From Sipunculus nudus (lineage: Eukaryota; Annelida; Sipuncula; Golfingiida; Sipunculidae), in assembly GCA_026874595.1 (NCBI GenBank), contig CM049308.1, forward strand, positions 49,524,124-49,588,123: a stretch of DNA of 64,000 bases, written 5' to 3'. Positions within the stretch are counted from its first letter, which is position 1, and every line of letters begins with the position of its first letter. Of the stretch, positions 1 to 11,645 are shown in pieces. The notes under the pieces were generated by a model, which ran no database searches, was not told the origin of the DNA, and was given only the letters and a program-made list of their open reading frames with translations. Made by a program: the position numbers and the translations under genes.

Positions 1-405
1 CTGAAGACTGGTACACTCTCAAGACATATTGATGATTAACATAGGACAGAAAGGTGTCTCTGTGAAAGATTTGGTCAAGAACCTCTCTGTTACAGAATTT
101 TTATTGCAATACAGGTATATTATACCACATCTTTCAGTGCAGTCAAAGTTTCATGTCAGCTGTATGTCACTGTGACTTCTTTAATCAATTGATAAAACTT
201 AAAATAATTGTACACATTAAATATTCAGACTTATGTATAACAGGTATAAATGCAAGATTATTTACCATTAATGCATCAAATTTTAATAGAATTTACATAA
301 AAGTACAAGGTGTGAAATTTATATTTAATTGTTTTAATGATATTTAAAAATGTTTAATTAATGAATGGCAGTTATTCTTCGGGAATCAATTCTTTTTTAT
401 GACAG
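1..405. other. Intron or upstream sequence, nothing recognised
   Basis: AT-rich sequence ending in the pyrimidine-rich acceptor before exon 1. It must be intron, because exon 1 starts in phase 1 and encodes no initiator or signal peptide. A short open frame at 153-347 has no recognisable domain or splice context. Confidence 0.6.
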
Positions 406-573
406 ATGCCTCAGAAACATGCCAAGGGACAGCACAGTATGGGAGCTGTAAGGGAACTGTGCGTCGCATGTTTTACAACATTAGTGCTGAGCAGTGCCAA
501 CCGTTTACATACAGTGGTTGTGGAGGAAATCATAACAACTTCAGGTCCACCAAGGAGTGCCAGGAGACTTGTG
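406..573 (+). CDS. Exon 1: Kunitz domain 1 (phase 1-1)
   Basis: Complete Kunitz/BPTI domain in one 168-nt exon. Spacing is canonical: C-x8-C-x15-C-x7-C-x12-C-x3-C, with FYN before the third Cys and YSGCGGN around the fourth. The residue after the second Cys, the reactive-site P1 position, is Lys, which predicts trypsin-like targets. NIS is a potential N-glycosylation sequon. The acceptor is a T-run ending TGACAG and the donor is TGTG|GTATGT. An ATG just before the exon (399) overlaps the acceptor and is not the real start. The exon is numbered 1 only within this window. Confidence 0.93.
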
Positions 574-718
574 GTATGTCTGTCAGCCATCATACCGTGT
601 CATAACATGGTCTACCATGTGACAGAACATTAACATACTGAAATTTGTATTATATTAAAATATTATAATGAATCTTAAAAACAAGAATCTCACATCAGAG
701 CCTTTGATGATTTTTTAT

Positions 719-1617
719 CCAGAGCTTTTGGCAACATCATTTATCAGGAGCTCTCAGTAACATCATTTATCAGGAGCTCTCAGTAACATCATTTATCAGG
801 AGCTCTCAGTAACATCATTTATCAGGAGCTTTCAGTAACATCATTTCTCAGGAGATCTCAGTAACATCATTTATCAGGAGCTCTCAGTAACATCATTTAT
901 CAGGAGCTTTCAGTAACATCATTTATCAGGAGCTCTCAGTAACATCATTTATCAGGAGCTTTCAGTAACATCATTTCTCAGGAGATCTCAGTAACATCAT
1001 TTATCAGGAGCTTTCAGTAACATCATTTATCAGGAGCTTTCAGTAACATCATTTATCAGGAGCTCTCAGTAACATAATTTCTCAGAAGTTCTCAGTATCA
1101 TCATTTATCAAGAGCTCTCAGTAACATCATTTCTCAGAATCTCTCAGTAACATCATTTCTCAGAAGTTCTCAGTATCATCATTTATCATGAGCTTTCAGT
1201 AACATCATTTATCAGAAGCTCTCAGTAACATCATTTATCAGGAGCTTTCAGTAACATCATTTATCAGGAGCTCTCAGTAACATCATTTCTCAGAGGTTCT
1301 CAGTATCATCATTAATCAGGAGCTTTCAGTAACATCATTTCTCAGGTGCTCTCAGTAACATCATTTATGAGGATCTCTAAGTAACATCATTTCTCAGGAG
1401 CTCTCAGTTACATCATTTCTCAGGAGCTTTCAGTAACATAATGTATCAGGACCTCTCAGTAACATCATTTCTCAGGAGCTCTCAGTACCATAATTTCTCA
1501 GGAGCTCTCAGTACCATCATTTCTCAGGAGCTATCAATAACATCATTTATCAGGAGCTGTCAGTAACATCATTGATCAGGAGCTCTCAGTAACATCATTT
1601 ATCAGGAGCTCTCAGAT
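719..1617. repeat. 26-bp minisatellite in intron 1
   Basis: About 34 imperfect tandem copies of a unit close to CAGTAACATCATTTATCAGG plus AGCTCT. Variants include AGCTTT for AGCTCT and TTCTCA for TTTATCA. It starts about 145 bp after the exon 1 donor and does not include it. No coding role is seen. Confidence 0.95.
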
Positions 1618-1774
1618 AAAAAAGTCATAAAAGGATTTGAATACCATCCCCTTTCTGATGCCTGGAGTTTCTAGTTTATCACTGTTAGAAGATATAAAAG
1701 ATCAGTTTTAAAATAATTTTATTAACATGATTAATTTAGGTATTTACATGTTCTCCTTATGTACATGTTCTCAG

Positions 1775-1887
1775 CTGAAGATAAGAGGACTCCATGCAGA
1801 AACATATGTCAAAACAAATGCAAATATGGCTACAGACTAAAGGAAAATGGCTGCCCAACCTGTGAGTGCAGAGAGGACCCTTGCCAG
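1775..1887 (+). CDS. Exon 2: antistasin domain 1 (phase 1-0)
   Basis: Encodes 37 residues with the antistasin pattern: C-x3-C-x3-C-x2-GY, then NGC, PTC and EC near the end. Antistasin domains are small disulfide-rich serine-protease inhibitors first known from leeches. The acceptor is TTCTCAG|CT and the donor CAG|GTACGT. It pairs with exon 3; exons 5 and 6 repeat the same two-exon layout, so the antistasin/Cys-rich/Kunitz block looks tandemly duplicated. Confidence 0.87.
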
Positions 1888-2126
1888 GTACGTGTACAAC
1901 CACATATTCCTTGAGAATACCAGCTGTAACTATATCTGAGGTCAATCAGGATATGATTTATTGTTTGGACCTAAATATTTACAAATGTAGTACTTATTCC
2001 ACCAGAAAGAATATTGATTTGTTGACAATACTAGCACTTTAACCCTCTCCTTCTCCAAATAGAGTTTGTTTTAAGGATTATTTATGTATGGTACTTTAGT
2101 AGTATATATATGACTATGTGTTTCAG

Positions 2127-2223
2127 GTGAACTCATGTGGCAGTGGCAGCTACTGTGTTTCAGACATAGTTTGTAGAGGGTATGGGGAAATGAGGATGTG
2201 TCATGCTGTGGCAAAGTGTGTCA
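2127..2223 (+). CDS. Exon 3: Cys-rich segment after antistasin 1 (phase 0-1)
   Basis: Encodes 32 residues with C-x5-C-x5-C-x8-C-x5-C. Exon 6 repeats this pattern as C-x5-C-x5-C-x7-C-x5-C, also just after an antistasin exon. It is probably the C-terminal half of an extended antistasin-type module. Donor TCA|GTAAGT is strong. No named domain is assigned. Confidence 0.83.
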
Positions 2224-2719
2224 GTAAGTAATACATCACTTGTAGATTTGTGCATGCATTTTCAAGGAAGCAGGAGTCCTGCTGTCTGCTTGTTATTTAT
2301 TGAACATTTCTTTAGTATAATTAGGCAAGAGCAACATGATTATTATCATTAATTGAAATATAGAGTTGAATAATTCTACTCTATGTAGTGTCTGCTTGTC
2401 TGTATCCTCTGATCAGTATGAGTTATGAAATAGTTTTGAGTTTAATAATTTTGTGATACAGAGTTATTTCCATATTTTTAATTTGACAGGTCTTAACTGA
2501 AAAGAGTAGATTTATGGGGTTTTTTTAGGGTAAAGGAATTGCTGTATGAAATGTTATAATATCTGTTATAATATCTGGGTAATAGAATACACAAATAACA
2601 ATTATGAACTCTGCAGACTTCTGGGCTTCTGTATCTGCAGAGAGAAACTCATTAAAAGTTTAAAGATTTTGTATAACCCTTTCCTATGTTTACACCTATT
2701 AACCATTTGATTATTTCAG
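2224..2719. other. Intron 3, nothing recognised
   Basis: About 500 bp of AT-rich intron without a recognisable repeat or element. Confidence 0.6.
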
Positions 2720-2893
2720 GTCGCACAGCATGCTCGCTACCGGTCATGACAGGAAACCCTAGGTGTGGCCCTCAGGAACATCTGTTTTATTTCAACAGAC
2801 ACCAAGGGAAATGTCGCCCCTTCATGTACTCAGGCTGTGAGGGGAACTCCAACAGTTTCTACTTCCTGGAAGACTGTAACAAAACTTGTATTG
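2720..2893 (+). CDS. Exon 4: Kunitz domain 2, atypical reactive loop (phase 1-1)
   Basis: Six Kunitz cysteines with C-x10-C-x15-C-x7-C-x12-C-x3-C. The first spacing is two residues longer than in the other three Kunitz domains of this protein. After the second Cys the residue is Gly (RCGPQ), where a basic P1 residue is usual, so this copy may not inhibit trypsin-like enzymes and may be structural. The fold markers FYF and YSGCEGN are kept. Donor TATTG|GTAAGA. Confidence 0.9.
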
Positions 2894-3186
2894 GTAAGAT
2901 GCCGACATATCTTACAATCTGCAAAGTCTTTATAATTTATTAGCCATATCAAACAATCAGTATACAGAGGTCAAATCTGATACATATAGAATGCTTAGAA
3001 CATATGTGTGCAGGATATGAAACCACACCACTATAAGTATAAAGAAGACATGTACATATAGAAAATGAATCACAGTGCTTTATCTTATGTACATGTAGTA
3101 GATAAACCATTCCTCATATAAATGTTACTTGACAATTTGTACAGACATTCCTCCAGATAATTGCACAAAGCGGGATTAGTAAGATA

Positions 3187-3344
3187 CTAGATAACAGTTC
3201 TCATACACAGCCACTATCAACTTACCAGTGGCCAGAGGTATTGAGCCACCTCAGTCTGATGAAGTATGTTGACCTTAATGGACAAGACTGTCACAAGTAA
3301 GTTGATAGACATAATAGTGGCTGTGTATGAGAACTGTTATCTAG
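3187..3344. mobile_element. 158-bp hairpin MITE with TA duplication in intron 4
   Basis: The ends are an imperfect inverted repeat of about 40 bp. The left end begins CTAGATAACAGTTCTCATAC and the right end is its reverse complement, and the next stretch (cagccactat... cttac) is also mirrored. TA flanks both sides (3185-3186 and 3345-3346), as for Tc1/mariner-type elements. No coding capacity. Confidence 0.8.
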
Positions 3345-3446
3345 TACTGTACAGACATTGCTGAGAGTTTATCCATATTTGATAAGTGTTTCATGCGCGT
3401 ATTTTGTCAGTGGCTGTTTGTTGTATAGTAGATCCCAATTTTTCAG

Positions 3447-3544
3447 ACCACTGCCCTCCAGTGTGCCGTATGTGGTGTCCTTTTGGAAAGAAGAAAAACC
3501 ACAAGGGCTGTGAGGTTTGCCAGTGTAAACAACATGTATGTGAG
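3447..3544 (+). CDS. Exon 5: antistasin domain 2 (phase 1-0)
   Basis: Encodes C-x3-C-x3-C-x2-G followed by KGCEVCQC, the same layout as exon 2, with a lysine-rich central loop. The acceptor is TTTTTCAG|AC and the donor GAG|GTAGGT. It continues into exon 6. Confidence 0.85.
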
Positions 3545-3874
3545 GTAGGTAAACAGAAATATTACAAAACATACTAACAACAAAATTGAAGTTTTATAAA
3601 GCAATAAGCAGCTTCTGCAAGATTACTGATACATACCAGAAAACAAACTTTACCTTCAAGTAATAATTGATAAGCCAATTATTAAGTGCAGACCTTTTCA
3701 AGTGTAAATAGGTCATGGAGATTTTCAGAATGTCTGGAATAGTATATACTTATGAAAATATGATGATGTTGATCTTAAAATACTGGCCAACACAGTCCAG
3801 TTCTCAAAGCTGTCATTTTATGGAAGTACCGTGAATGTGACTGAGGGTAGGACCTGCCACTGATGTGTTTCTGA

Positions 3875-4407
<533 letters not shown>

Positions 4408-4501
4408 GATGAAACATGCCCGACAGGACAGAAATGCAAGTCCAGCATCCACTGCATCGACAAGGCCAGAAAGTATTGTACACACAAATATGAATGTGTT
4501 G
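4408..4501 (+). CDS. Exon 6: Cys-rich segment after antistasin 2 (phase 0-1)
   Basis: Encodes DETCPTGQKC followed by three more cysteines, C-x5-C-x5-C-x7-C-x5-C overall, parallel to exon 3. The acceptor AG is the last two bases of the transposon's right target duplication, and the pyrimidine-rich stretch upstream is transposon sequence. Donor GTTG|GTATGT. Confidence 0.83.
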
Positions 4502-4860
4502 GTATGTAGTCCTTGTTAGTAGTTTATCTAAACTTAGTTGAATGTGTTGTTGGTAATTCAACTGTAAGTTGAATGTGTTGTTGGAAGTTCTTTGGAAGTT
4601 GGTTAAAAATTTTGTCAGTTCTTCAGTTGTCTTTTGAATGTTTCTGTTAATTATAGATTTCAAGTCAGTTGAAGATCTTTTTGTCATTAGTTCTTCAAAA
4701 GTATAATTGTGTTTTGGTTGTTTTTTTAAAGTGTCCTGAATGTGTCATTCAAAGTTCATATAAAGTCCATTGAATATCATATTTGGCAATGATTGTGTTC
4801 CATAAAAGTATTTTGGGGTTAATAATATTAATATTTTATGCTATTTTTTTTATTTTGCAG

Positions 4861-5070
4861 AACCATCCAAGGTTTGTCAAATGAAACTTGACAATGGCTC
4901 ATGTAAAATGGATATCCCTCGCTGGTTTTACAATGCGGCGTCAGGGAAATGTGAAAACTTCACGTATGGTGGATGTGCTGGTAATAAGAATAACTTCTAC
5001 CAGCAGAGAGAATGTGAAGAGACATGTAAGAGTATACCTACGCCACGTTCATCCGGCCAGAGTCCTGCAG
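4861..5070 (+). CDS. Exon 7: Kunitz domain 3 with two possible donors (phase 1-1)
   Basis: Canonical C-x8-C-x15-C-x7-C-x12-C-x3-C with Lys at P1 (GSCKMD) and an NFT sequon. Two donors both end in phase 1. The one at 5071 (CTGCAG|GTAATA) adds a 15-residue Pro/Ser-rich tail after the last Cys. The one at 5026 (ACAT|GTAAGA) splits the last Cys codon, and exon 8 begins GT, restoring TGT. Sequence alone does not decide between them. Both donors lie inside the first unit of the adjoining tandem array. Confidence 0.87.
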
Positions 5071-5995
5071 GTAATATATGTGTAATTCTAGTGTCACTGT
5101 CATGCATGATTATACCCACACCACCTTCATCCTGCCCAGGTCCTGTAGGTAGTATCTGTGTCCCTGTCATGAGATAGTATACCCACACCTACTTCATCCT
5201 GCCCAGGTCCTGTAGGTAGTATCTGTGTCCCTGTCATGAGATAGTATACCCACACCTACTTCATCCTGCCCAGGTCCTGTAGGTAGTATCTGTGTCCCTG
5301 TCATGAGATAGTATACCCACACCACTTTCATTCCGCCCAGGCCCTATAGGTAGTATCTGTGTGATTGTGTGTCACTGTCATATAAGAATATACCAAGTTG
5401 AACACCACGTTCATCCACCCAGGTCCTGCATATAGTATATGTGTCATTGTGTGTCACTGTCATGTAAGTATATACCCACACCACGTTCATCCCCCCCCCG
5501 GCCCTGTGGATAGTATCTGTGTTACTGTCATGTAAGAGTATACTCCGGCCACATTTATCCTACCTAGGCCCTGCTGGTAGTATATGTATCATTGTGTGTC
5601 ACTGTCATATAAGAGTATACCCACACCACGTTTATCCTACCTAGGCCCTGCAGGTAGTATATGTATCATTGTGTGTCACTGTCATATAAGAGTATACCCA
5701 CACCACGTTTATCCTACCTAGGCCCTGCAGGTAGTATATGTATCATTTTGTGTCACTGTCATATAAGAGTATACCCACACCACGTTTATTCTACCTAGGC
5801 CCTGTAGTTAGTATATGTGTCAATGTGTGTCACTGTCATATAAGAGTATACCCACACCACGTTTATCCTACCTAGGCCCTGCAGGTAGTATATGTATCAT
5901 TGTGTGTCACTGTCATATAAGAGTATACCCACACCACGTTTATCCTACCTAGGCCCTGCAGGTAGTATTTGTGTTACTGTCATGTAACAGTATAC
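5026..5995. repeat. 62-77-bp minisatellite seeded on the exon 7 donor, part 1
   Basis: The tandem unit reads roughly GTAAGAGTATACCCACACCA, then CGTTCATCC..., then CCTGCAGGTAGTATCTGTG and GTGTCACTGTCAT. It begins within exon 7. Some copies measure 77 bp and shorter ones about 62 bp. In the 5.6-5.9 kb copies the first donor-like site is mutated to CATATAAGAG, but CTGCAGGTAGTAT is usually kept. The array continues at 11516-11645 and 13683-14395 after two transposon insertions. Confidence 0.93.
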
Positions 5996-6109
5996 CTATT
6001 ACATCTACTGCCAAGCATATTAATGGTGGCTGCTGGCAAGACAACATCAACTAGGTATTTGACTGAACACGTGTTTATTCCACTCCAAAGCCCACTCAAT
6101 CTTTCCTAG

Positions 6110-6692
6110 GAATGGTCTTGCATAGTCTCAAGAAGCTGGTGGCTGTGCATAGACAGGAATTATGGTCTATGCACAGCCCACAGACAAAGCTTTTTGCTAG
6201 TTCCTTTTATGCGACAGATACCTGGATATGTTTGGTGTAGCTCCTTGATGATCATTTCCTGTCCTTTCTTTGGAACTACAGCTCTATGTCCCTATAAAAT
6301 ACAACCCGTCTGCAGACTCAGCTCTGTCTTGCGATTGAAATATGGTCTTAGCATATTCTCTGGACACTGCTGTGGCCAACCATACTGCAGCATATTTTGA
6401 ACTTTGGCCAACACTTGATCTTTACTACGTCCATTTCCAAATATCCTCTGCAGTGAGAGGCATGCCTTCTAACAAGTTCACTGTTAATATAGTACCTCTG
6501 GGGCTGGTACTTCTGTTGGCATGTCAGCTAGTGTCAAACAACTTAAACAGTCAGCATTGGCAAGGAGTTTCCCAGGCTTATAATTCAGAGTATAATCATA
6601 TCCTGCTAGCATCAGTGCCCAGCGAATGATTCTTAGTGAGGCCATTGTAGGTATAGCTTTATCTTTACCAAATAGTCCCAGTAATGGTTTAT
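6110..6692 (-). pseudogene. RNase H tail and integrase N-terminal remnant
   Basis: Read on the minus strand just after the truncated reverse transcriptase, the sequence encodes HKPLLGLFG and then YKPGK, typical of the RNase H end of gypsy pol proteins. Further on is a stretch ending VVPKKGQEMIIKELHQTYPG, which matches the start of integrase. Several frame changes occur. The junction near 6692 joins the RT 'SQAYNQIEL' region directly to this part, so the RT catalytic core (YVDD motif) is deleted. Confidence 0.75.
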
Positions 6693-6737
6693 GAGCTCAA
6701 TTTGGTTATATGCCTGGCTCAAGTCTAGTTTGGTGAA

Positions 6738-7475
6738 TTACTGTCCACCACCTAACACAGTTAACAAGTCTTCTGTTTTGGGGATTGGGTGTCTATCCAA
6801 CTGAGAGACTTTGTTGACGGTGACTTTATAGTCTCCACATATTCGTATCTTGTCCCCTTTAACAACCAGCATGATGGGTGCGGCCCAGTCTGAATGCAAC
6901 ACAGGTGTCAAGATTCCACACTTCACCTGATGGTCTAACTCGTCACTTATTTTCTCTCTAAGGGAATATGGAACCGGTCTTGCTTTGAAGAAAATGGGTT
7001 TTGCATTTGGCTGTTTTAGTATTTTGACCTTCACATCTGTCATGCAACCACGTTCCTCTTTAAACACCTCAGCATATTTAGTCAACACATGGTCTAGATC
7101 AGTTGAAGTGTAAAGCTGTTTGATTTCAAACATATTCTGCCAATCCAATTGCAAATCAGTTAGCCTGTCTCTCCCTAGTAAGCATGGTCTATCACCTCTA
7201 ACTGCCCAAGCTGTCAAGTGTTTTGTCTGATTCTTATTACATAGTTGTGCCTGAACCTCTAGTTTACCCAAAACTTCAACAGTTTCACCAGTGTATGTTT
7301 TGAGTTTTACGTCACAAGACTGCAAATCTGTATCTAACTTTCTGTATGTTGCTTCATTAACTAAGGTTACACTAGCATCTGTGTCATACTCAAATGTTAC
7401 ATTTACTCCGTTAAGCTTGATGTCAACCATATATGGATTATTCACTGGTTTATATATTCTGTACACTGTATACAC
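6738..7475 (-). pseudogene. Retropepsin plus N-terminal reverse transcriptase fragment
   Basis: An open frame of 245 codons. The N-terminal part is a retropepsin with DTDAS at about residues 31-35, where the usual active site is DTG(A/S), followed by LLGRD. The C-terminal part is the beginning of a gypsy reverse transcriptase (KARPVPY, SDWAAPIMLVVK, RICGDYK near residues 170-220). It ends before the catalytic motifs. The Gly-to-Asp change in the protease motif would be expected to abolish activity. Confidence 0.85.
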
Positions 7476-7619
7476 TTCTCTATGCTCACTTAAAATAGCA
7501 TACTCATCTTGTACATCATCATTATCATCATTATCATCAGGCTCTTTTGATACCCAATGTACTCTTGAAGATCTTTGTGACCTGTTGCCCTATTTCTCAG
7601 AACCTCTAGGTTTCACAGG

Positions 7620-8214
7620 ATTATTACTCTAGGGATGCCCCCCCCCCTTGATGAGTTAACTTGTACACTCTCTGCTGTACAGATGAGCCCTGCAATTCTG
7701 TAGCATCTCTTGCAGCTACCTCAATAGCCATTGCAATGTCCGTGTCATTTTGGAACGTCAAACTTTTTTCAGACAATAGTTTTCTCTGGATTTTGGCATA
7801 ATGGATACCAGACACAAATTTGTAACGTAGAGCCTCGTCTATAAATGCCCCAAATTGACAGAGATGGGTCAGCTTTTTCAAGTCAGCAACATACTGCTGG
7901 TTAGATTCACCGTCTTAATTCTGGTTGTGTTTCCAGAAACGATACTGTTCAGCGATGACAAGTGGTGTTGGGGAAAAATGTCCATGCAAAATCTGACACA
8001 ATTCCTCGAAAGTTTTATCTTTAGGTTTAGCTGGTGTGACCAGATTTCTCAACAAAGCATAGGTCTTGCTGCCTATAGTGCTCTACAAAGCAGGGGCTTG
8101 TTTGTCCTCATTTATCATATTCACAAGAAAAAACTGTTCTAAAAGCTCCTGAAAGGAAGCCCAGTCTTCAGTACTTTTATTGAAAGCATCAATAGTCCCA
8201 ATATAGCCAGCCAT
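7620..8214 (-). pseudogene. Broken gag of the gypsy-like element
   Basis: Begins with ATG at 8214 (MAGYIGTID) and reads through gag-like sequence (DWASFQELLEQFF, FEELCQILHGHF) with in-frame stops near 8090 and 7915 and a C-tract frame break at about 7636. The longest open piece is 7624-7881. A function cannot be expected. Confidence 0.72.
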
Positions 8215-8424
8215 GTTACCAGTTGGTCACAACAAAATGTCAAACAGTTACCTCCATAACAGCAGTCGAGCTCTGGGTGATAATGGGCGATTTACAGTAT
8301 AACGTACTTGCAGTGTTCACAAAACTGTAGTGACTGCCTCAACTGAATTTCTAACACCAACCCACAGAATCCACAGATCAAACGACTCCAATATAACATC
8401 TTCGCCCAAGCATATTAATGGTGG

Positions 8425-11375
8425 CAGCTGCAGTGCTGCCATTTTAAACTTTTTTAAAAGTATTATACTTTTTTTTCTGAAAAGCTACTTTTTATACTTT
8501 TTTCATAATTTTTTCAGGTGTAAATACTTTTTTATACTTTTTTTAGCTCAGCTGACTATAAGTCATCTGAGCTATAGGCGTGGTCATCCGTCCATTCGGA
8601 TGTCAGTCCGTAAGACTGGCACGTTTCGACACCATTGGACCTACGAATCTGAAATTCGGCATACAGTTAGATGTCTCGAAATCTCCTACCATGCCGAAAA
8701 TTGGGTCAATAGGACTTTGTTCCTTCAAGATATTTATGAAAAACCTCAATTTTTTATTAAAAATCTATTTTCACACTTCAGGACTGCCTAATATCCAAAC
8801 CACTCATCTGTTTTTTTTTCATATTTACCATAAACATTCCTCTATATAGTTTGTATGGACAAGCCAGAAATTAAGTCAATATTATATAATTTAAAAAAGT
8901 TATGGGCCCAAACATAATGGACTTTGTAAAAAATCAGGAAAGATATTTGGTCACTTAAGAGAAAAAGTGTTAAAGCTAGGGACTTTTTTCAGTAATAGAA
9001 CTTTAGTTAATCAAAATTTAATTGTATACCAAAAATTAAATCATATCTGTTAAATTTTTTTAAATATTGGCAAAAATATAAAATTGGTACCTTAAATTTT
9101 GCCCAAGTTTGACCATGGCACGTTTTTTTCTTGTGAGAACATTTGATTTACTTTTCACAGTTGGTATATATATAGATTTAATCTGTTAAATTCTGAAATA
9201 TGAAAATAAAAGCTTAAAAATTATTCTAGTTATTGAAATTTTTCTGAGGCTCTAATGTATTTACATTTTGAACCTCCAGACCAGCCATGTCTGGTCCCTA
9301 CAGCCTTGTCTGGGTAAATGTATTAGTGATGCAACACTGCTTTTACAAATGTAGAATCACATGTGGCAACCCTGCCCTGCCCCCCCCCCCCCCAATCAGA
9401 TATGTTGCATTACTTACTTTTCTTTAACCGATTGCTGTTTTTGATCCAATGTATACAACTTTTCCAATCCTGAATCAAGTGTTATTTTCAGATATATATT
9501 ATTTTGCAAATTTAAAAAATATATTTTTAGAAAAAATAAAAACATCTGTGTTTCTATTAAAAACTGTTTTCATACTTCAGGACTTAATATCAAAACCACT
9601 CATCTGGTTTTCTTCATATTTACCATAAATATTCCTCTATTTAATTCCTGTGTACATGCCAGAAATTAAGTCTGTATTATATAATTTAAAAAAGTGAAGT
9701 TATGGGCCCAAACATAATGCACCTTGTAAAAAATCAGGAAATATATTTATTCACTTAACAAAAGAATTGCTGATGCTAGAGACTTTTTTCAGGGATATTA
9801 CTTCATTTAATCAAGATTCAATTGTATACCAAAATTATATCTGAATTTTGCAATATTTTTAAGTTATTAGCATAAATATAAAATCAGTACCTTAAATTTT
9901 GCCCAACTTTGGCCACGGCACGTTTTTTCCCTGTAAATACTGTGTATTTAATTTTCAAAACATGTACACATAAGGATTTAATCTGTTAAAATCTGAAATT
10001 TGAAAATAAAAGCTGCAAAATTAGGCTAGTTATTGAATTTTTTTTGGAGGCTCTTGTTGTACTCCCTTACATTTTCAAGCATTCCACTTTGGTCACTGTA
10101 GGTCATTCAGTGCAGCTCTCTATGCTCCCTAGGTTGTTGTTATGTAATCCCATCACTTGGGCAAGCCCTCTCTCTTGTTGAGCTTGATCAGGCTGTTTGA
10201 AGTTAATACCACAGGGAGCCTTTCTCTCTCCCACCCCCCCCCCCCCCCCCACCCCATTCTGTTGACAGACCTGTACTATAAACAAGATGAATCTTATAAT
10301 TTCACATTTTATTGGGCTAGGAGCAGTTACAACAGAGACCGCTCCCCCCCCCCACCTACCCCTTCAATACACAGTATTAATAAACAAGAGGCAGCTTATA
10401 ATTTTAATGTTAAATAAATTCTTTTTGTTGAGACTTGGAAAATTTTGATTTTTTAAAAGAAAAAAATGTTCAGGAATTTAATTCTTATTTTCAAATTTGA
10501 TAAAATATTAGGATTTAATGTAAGTGCTAACTGACAAGATTTAAGAAGATATAAATACTTTGTAGCATTTCATTCTTATCTCTTTAAGTTGGCCTAGGTG
10601 TGAATAACACTGTTAAATCAGGAATATTGGTCAAACTTTAGAATTGATTTATTACTAATATGGCCATATAATTAACTTTTGAAAACTTAATTCCCTTCAC
10701 ACACTATTTGTTTATGAAATGTAACTTTGAAATAACACTTACAGTAGGCCCATTTTTTCCCTTGGTGTATCACTAAATGGTTTCAGGCCAAAGGTTTCAT
10801 TTATTGTGCATATGCTTTAGCTCATGTCCATTATTCTATAATTTACAGAGTTTCATTTTAGCAGGGCAATTTTCTCTAAGCTTTCAAATGGTAATAAATA
10901 TACATGAAAAACCAAAAGAAATAAAAATATTTTCAGTTACTAATATTTTCCAAAATTCAGCTGAGCGATGTGATCCATGGGTCCCTTGTTTAACAAAATA
11001 GCATGGTGAGATTGGGCTATCCAGTGGTATATCTAAAGATTAAAAGAGTTAAAATGAGATCTGACAATGTGCTTTCCCAGTGTCTTTGCAGGAATGTGTG
11101 TTCTCTGTTGTGTGGAGTTTATGCTGAGCTGTTCATGGCTTACTGACAAAATTCCAGGTGCTGAAATGTCAGAAACTTGAGGCTCAACAAGAATAACTCC
11201 ACACAACACTGTACACATAATTAAAAAAAAAAATCAAGGTAACAAATGCTTGCATATCAGGTAAGTTGTCGTGAATTTATACTTTTTTTTATACATTTTT
11301 TTAACAATTTTGATACTTTTTTTGGTAAAGAATGATACTTTTTTTTATAAATCTAGAGTGGCAGCACTGCAGCTG
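8425..11375. mobile_element. 2.94-kb non-autonomous DNA element (8431-11369) nested in the retroelement LTR
   Basis: The ends are CAGTGCTGCCA and its inverse TGGCAGCACTG, each next to T/A-rich runs. CAGCTG flanks both sides (8425-8430 and 11370-11375), a 6-bp duplication. Joining the flanks restores an LTR-like sequence that matches the other LTR copy near 6020. The interior contains two diverged direct repeats (about 8740-9260 and 9545-10060) and a copy of the TTAGCTCAGCTGAC family from 8544. No transposase was seen. Superfamily is uncertain; hAT-like is possible. Confidence 0.82.
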
Positions 11376-11515
11376 GCAAGACAACATCAACTAGGTTTTT
11401 GACTGAACATGTGTTAATTCCACTCCAGAGCCAACTCAACTTGTCACCAGATGGCGCAATCATCAAACACGGACCAGCCCTGAAACACTTTACTGAGTCC
11501 AGCATCAATATATCA
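11370..11515 (-). mobile_element. Rest of the gypsy-type LTR, separated by the nested insertion
   Basis: Continues the LTR homology after the nested element: it shares ACAACATCAACTAGG and 'actgaacatgtgttaattccactccag' with 6040-6090 and runs to about 11515, where the exon 7 minisatellite resumes. Confidence 0.75.
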
Positions 11516-11645
11516 GCATACCCACACCATGTTCATCCCCCCCCCCCCCCCCCAGGTCCTGCATATAGTATATGTGTCATTGTGTGTCACACTCTTGTAA
11601 CAGTATACACACACCACGTTCATCCCGCCCAGGCCCTGTAGATAG
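11516..11645. repeat. Exon 7 minisatellite, part 2
   Basis: Two to three further units of the 62-77-bp repeat between two transposons, including a C-tract expansion near 11538. Confidence 0.88.

Larger units (their letters stand above)
5996..8430 (-). mobile_element. Degenerate Ty3/gypsy-type LTR retrotransposon, minus strand
   Basis: Remnants of gag, protease, reverse transcriptase, RNase H tail and integrase N-terminus are present in the right order on the minus strand. An LTR-like segment near 6000-6090 is repeated at about 8390-8430 and continues at 11370-11515, beyond a nested insertion (shared GGCAAGACAACATCAACTAGG at 6034 and 11375). It sits in the exon 7 minisatellite; ATACC occurs at both junctions as a possible 5-bp duplication. 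Stops, a frame break and an internal deletion make it non-functional. Confidence 0.85.

Noticed and set aside
399..405. ATG before Kunitz 1 as the gene start
   Set aside because: It overlaps the TTTTTTATGACAG acceptor, gives no signal peptide, and all other Kunitz exons begin in phase 1 after an intron.
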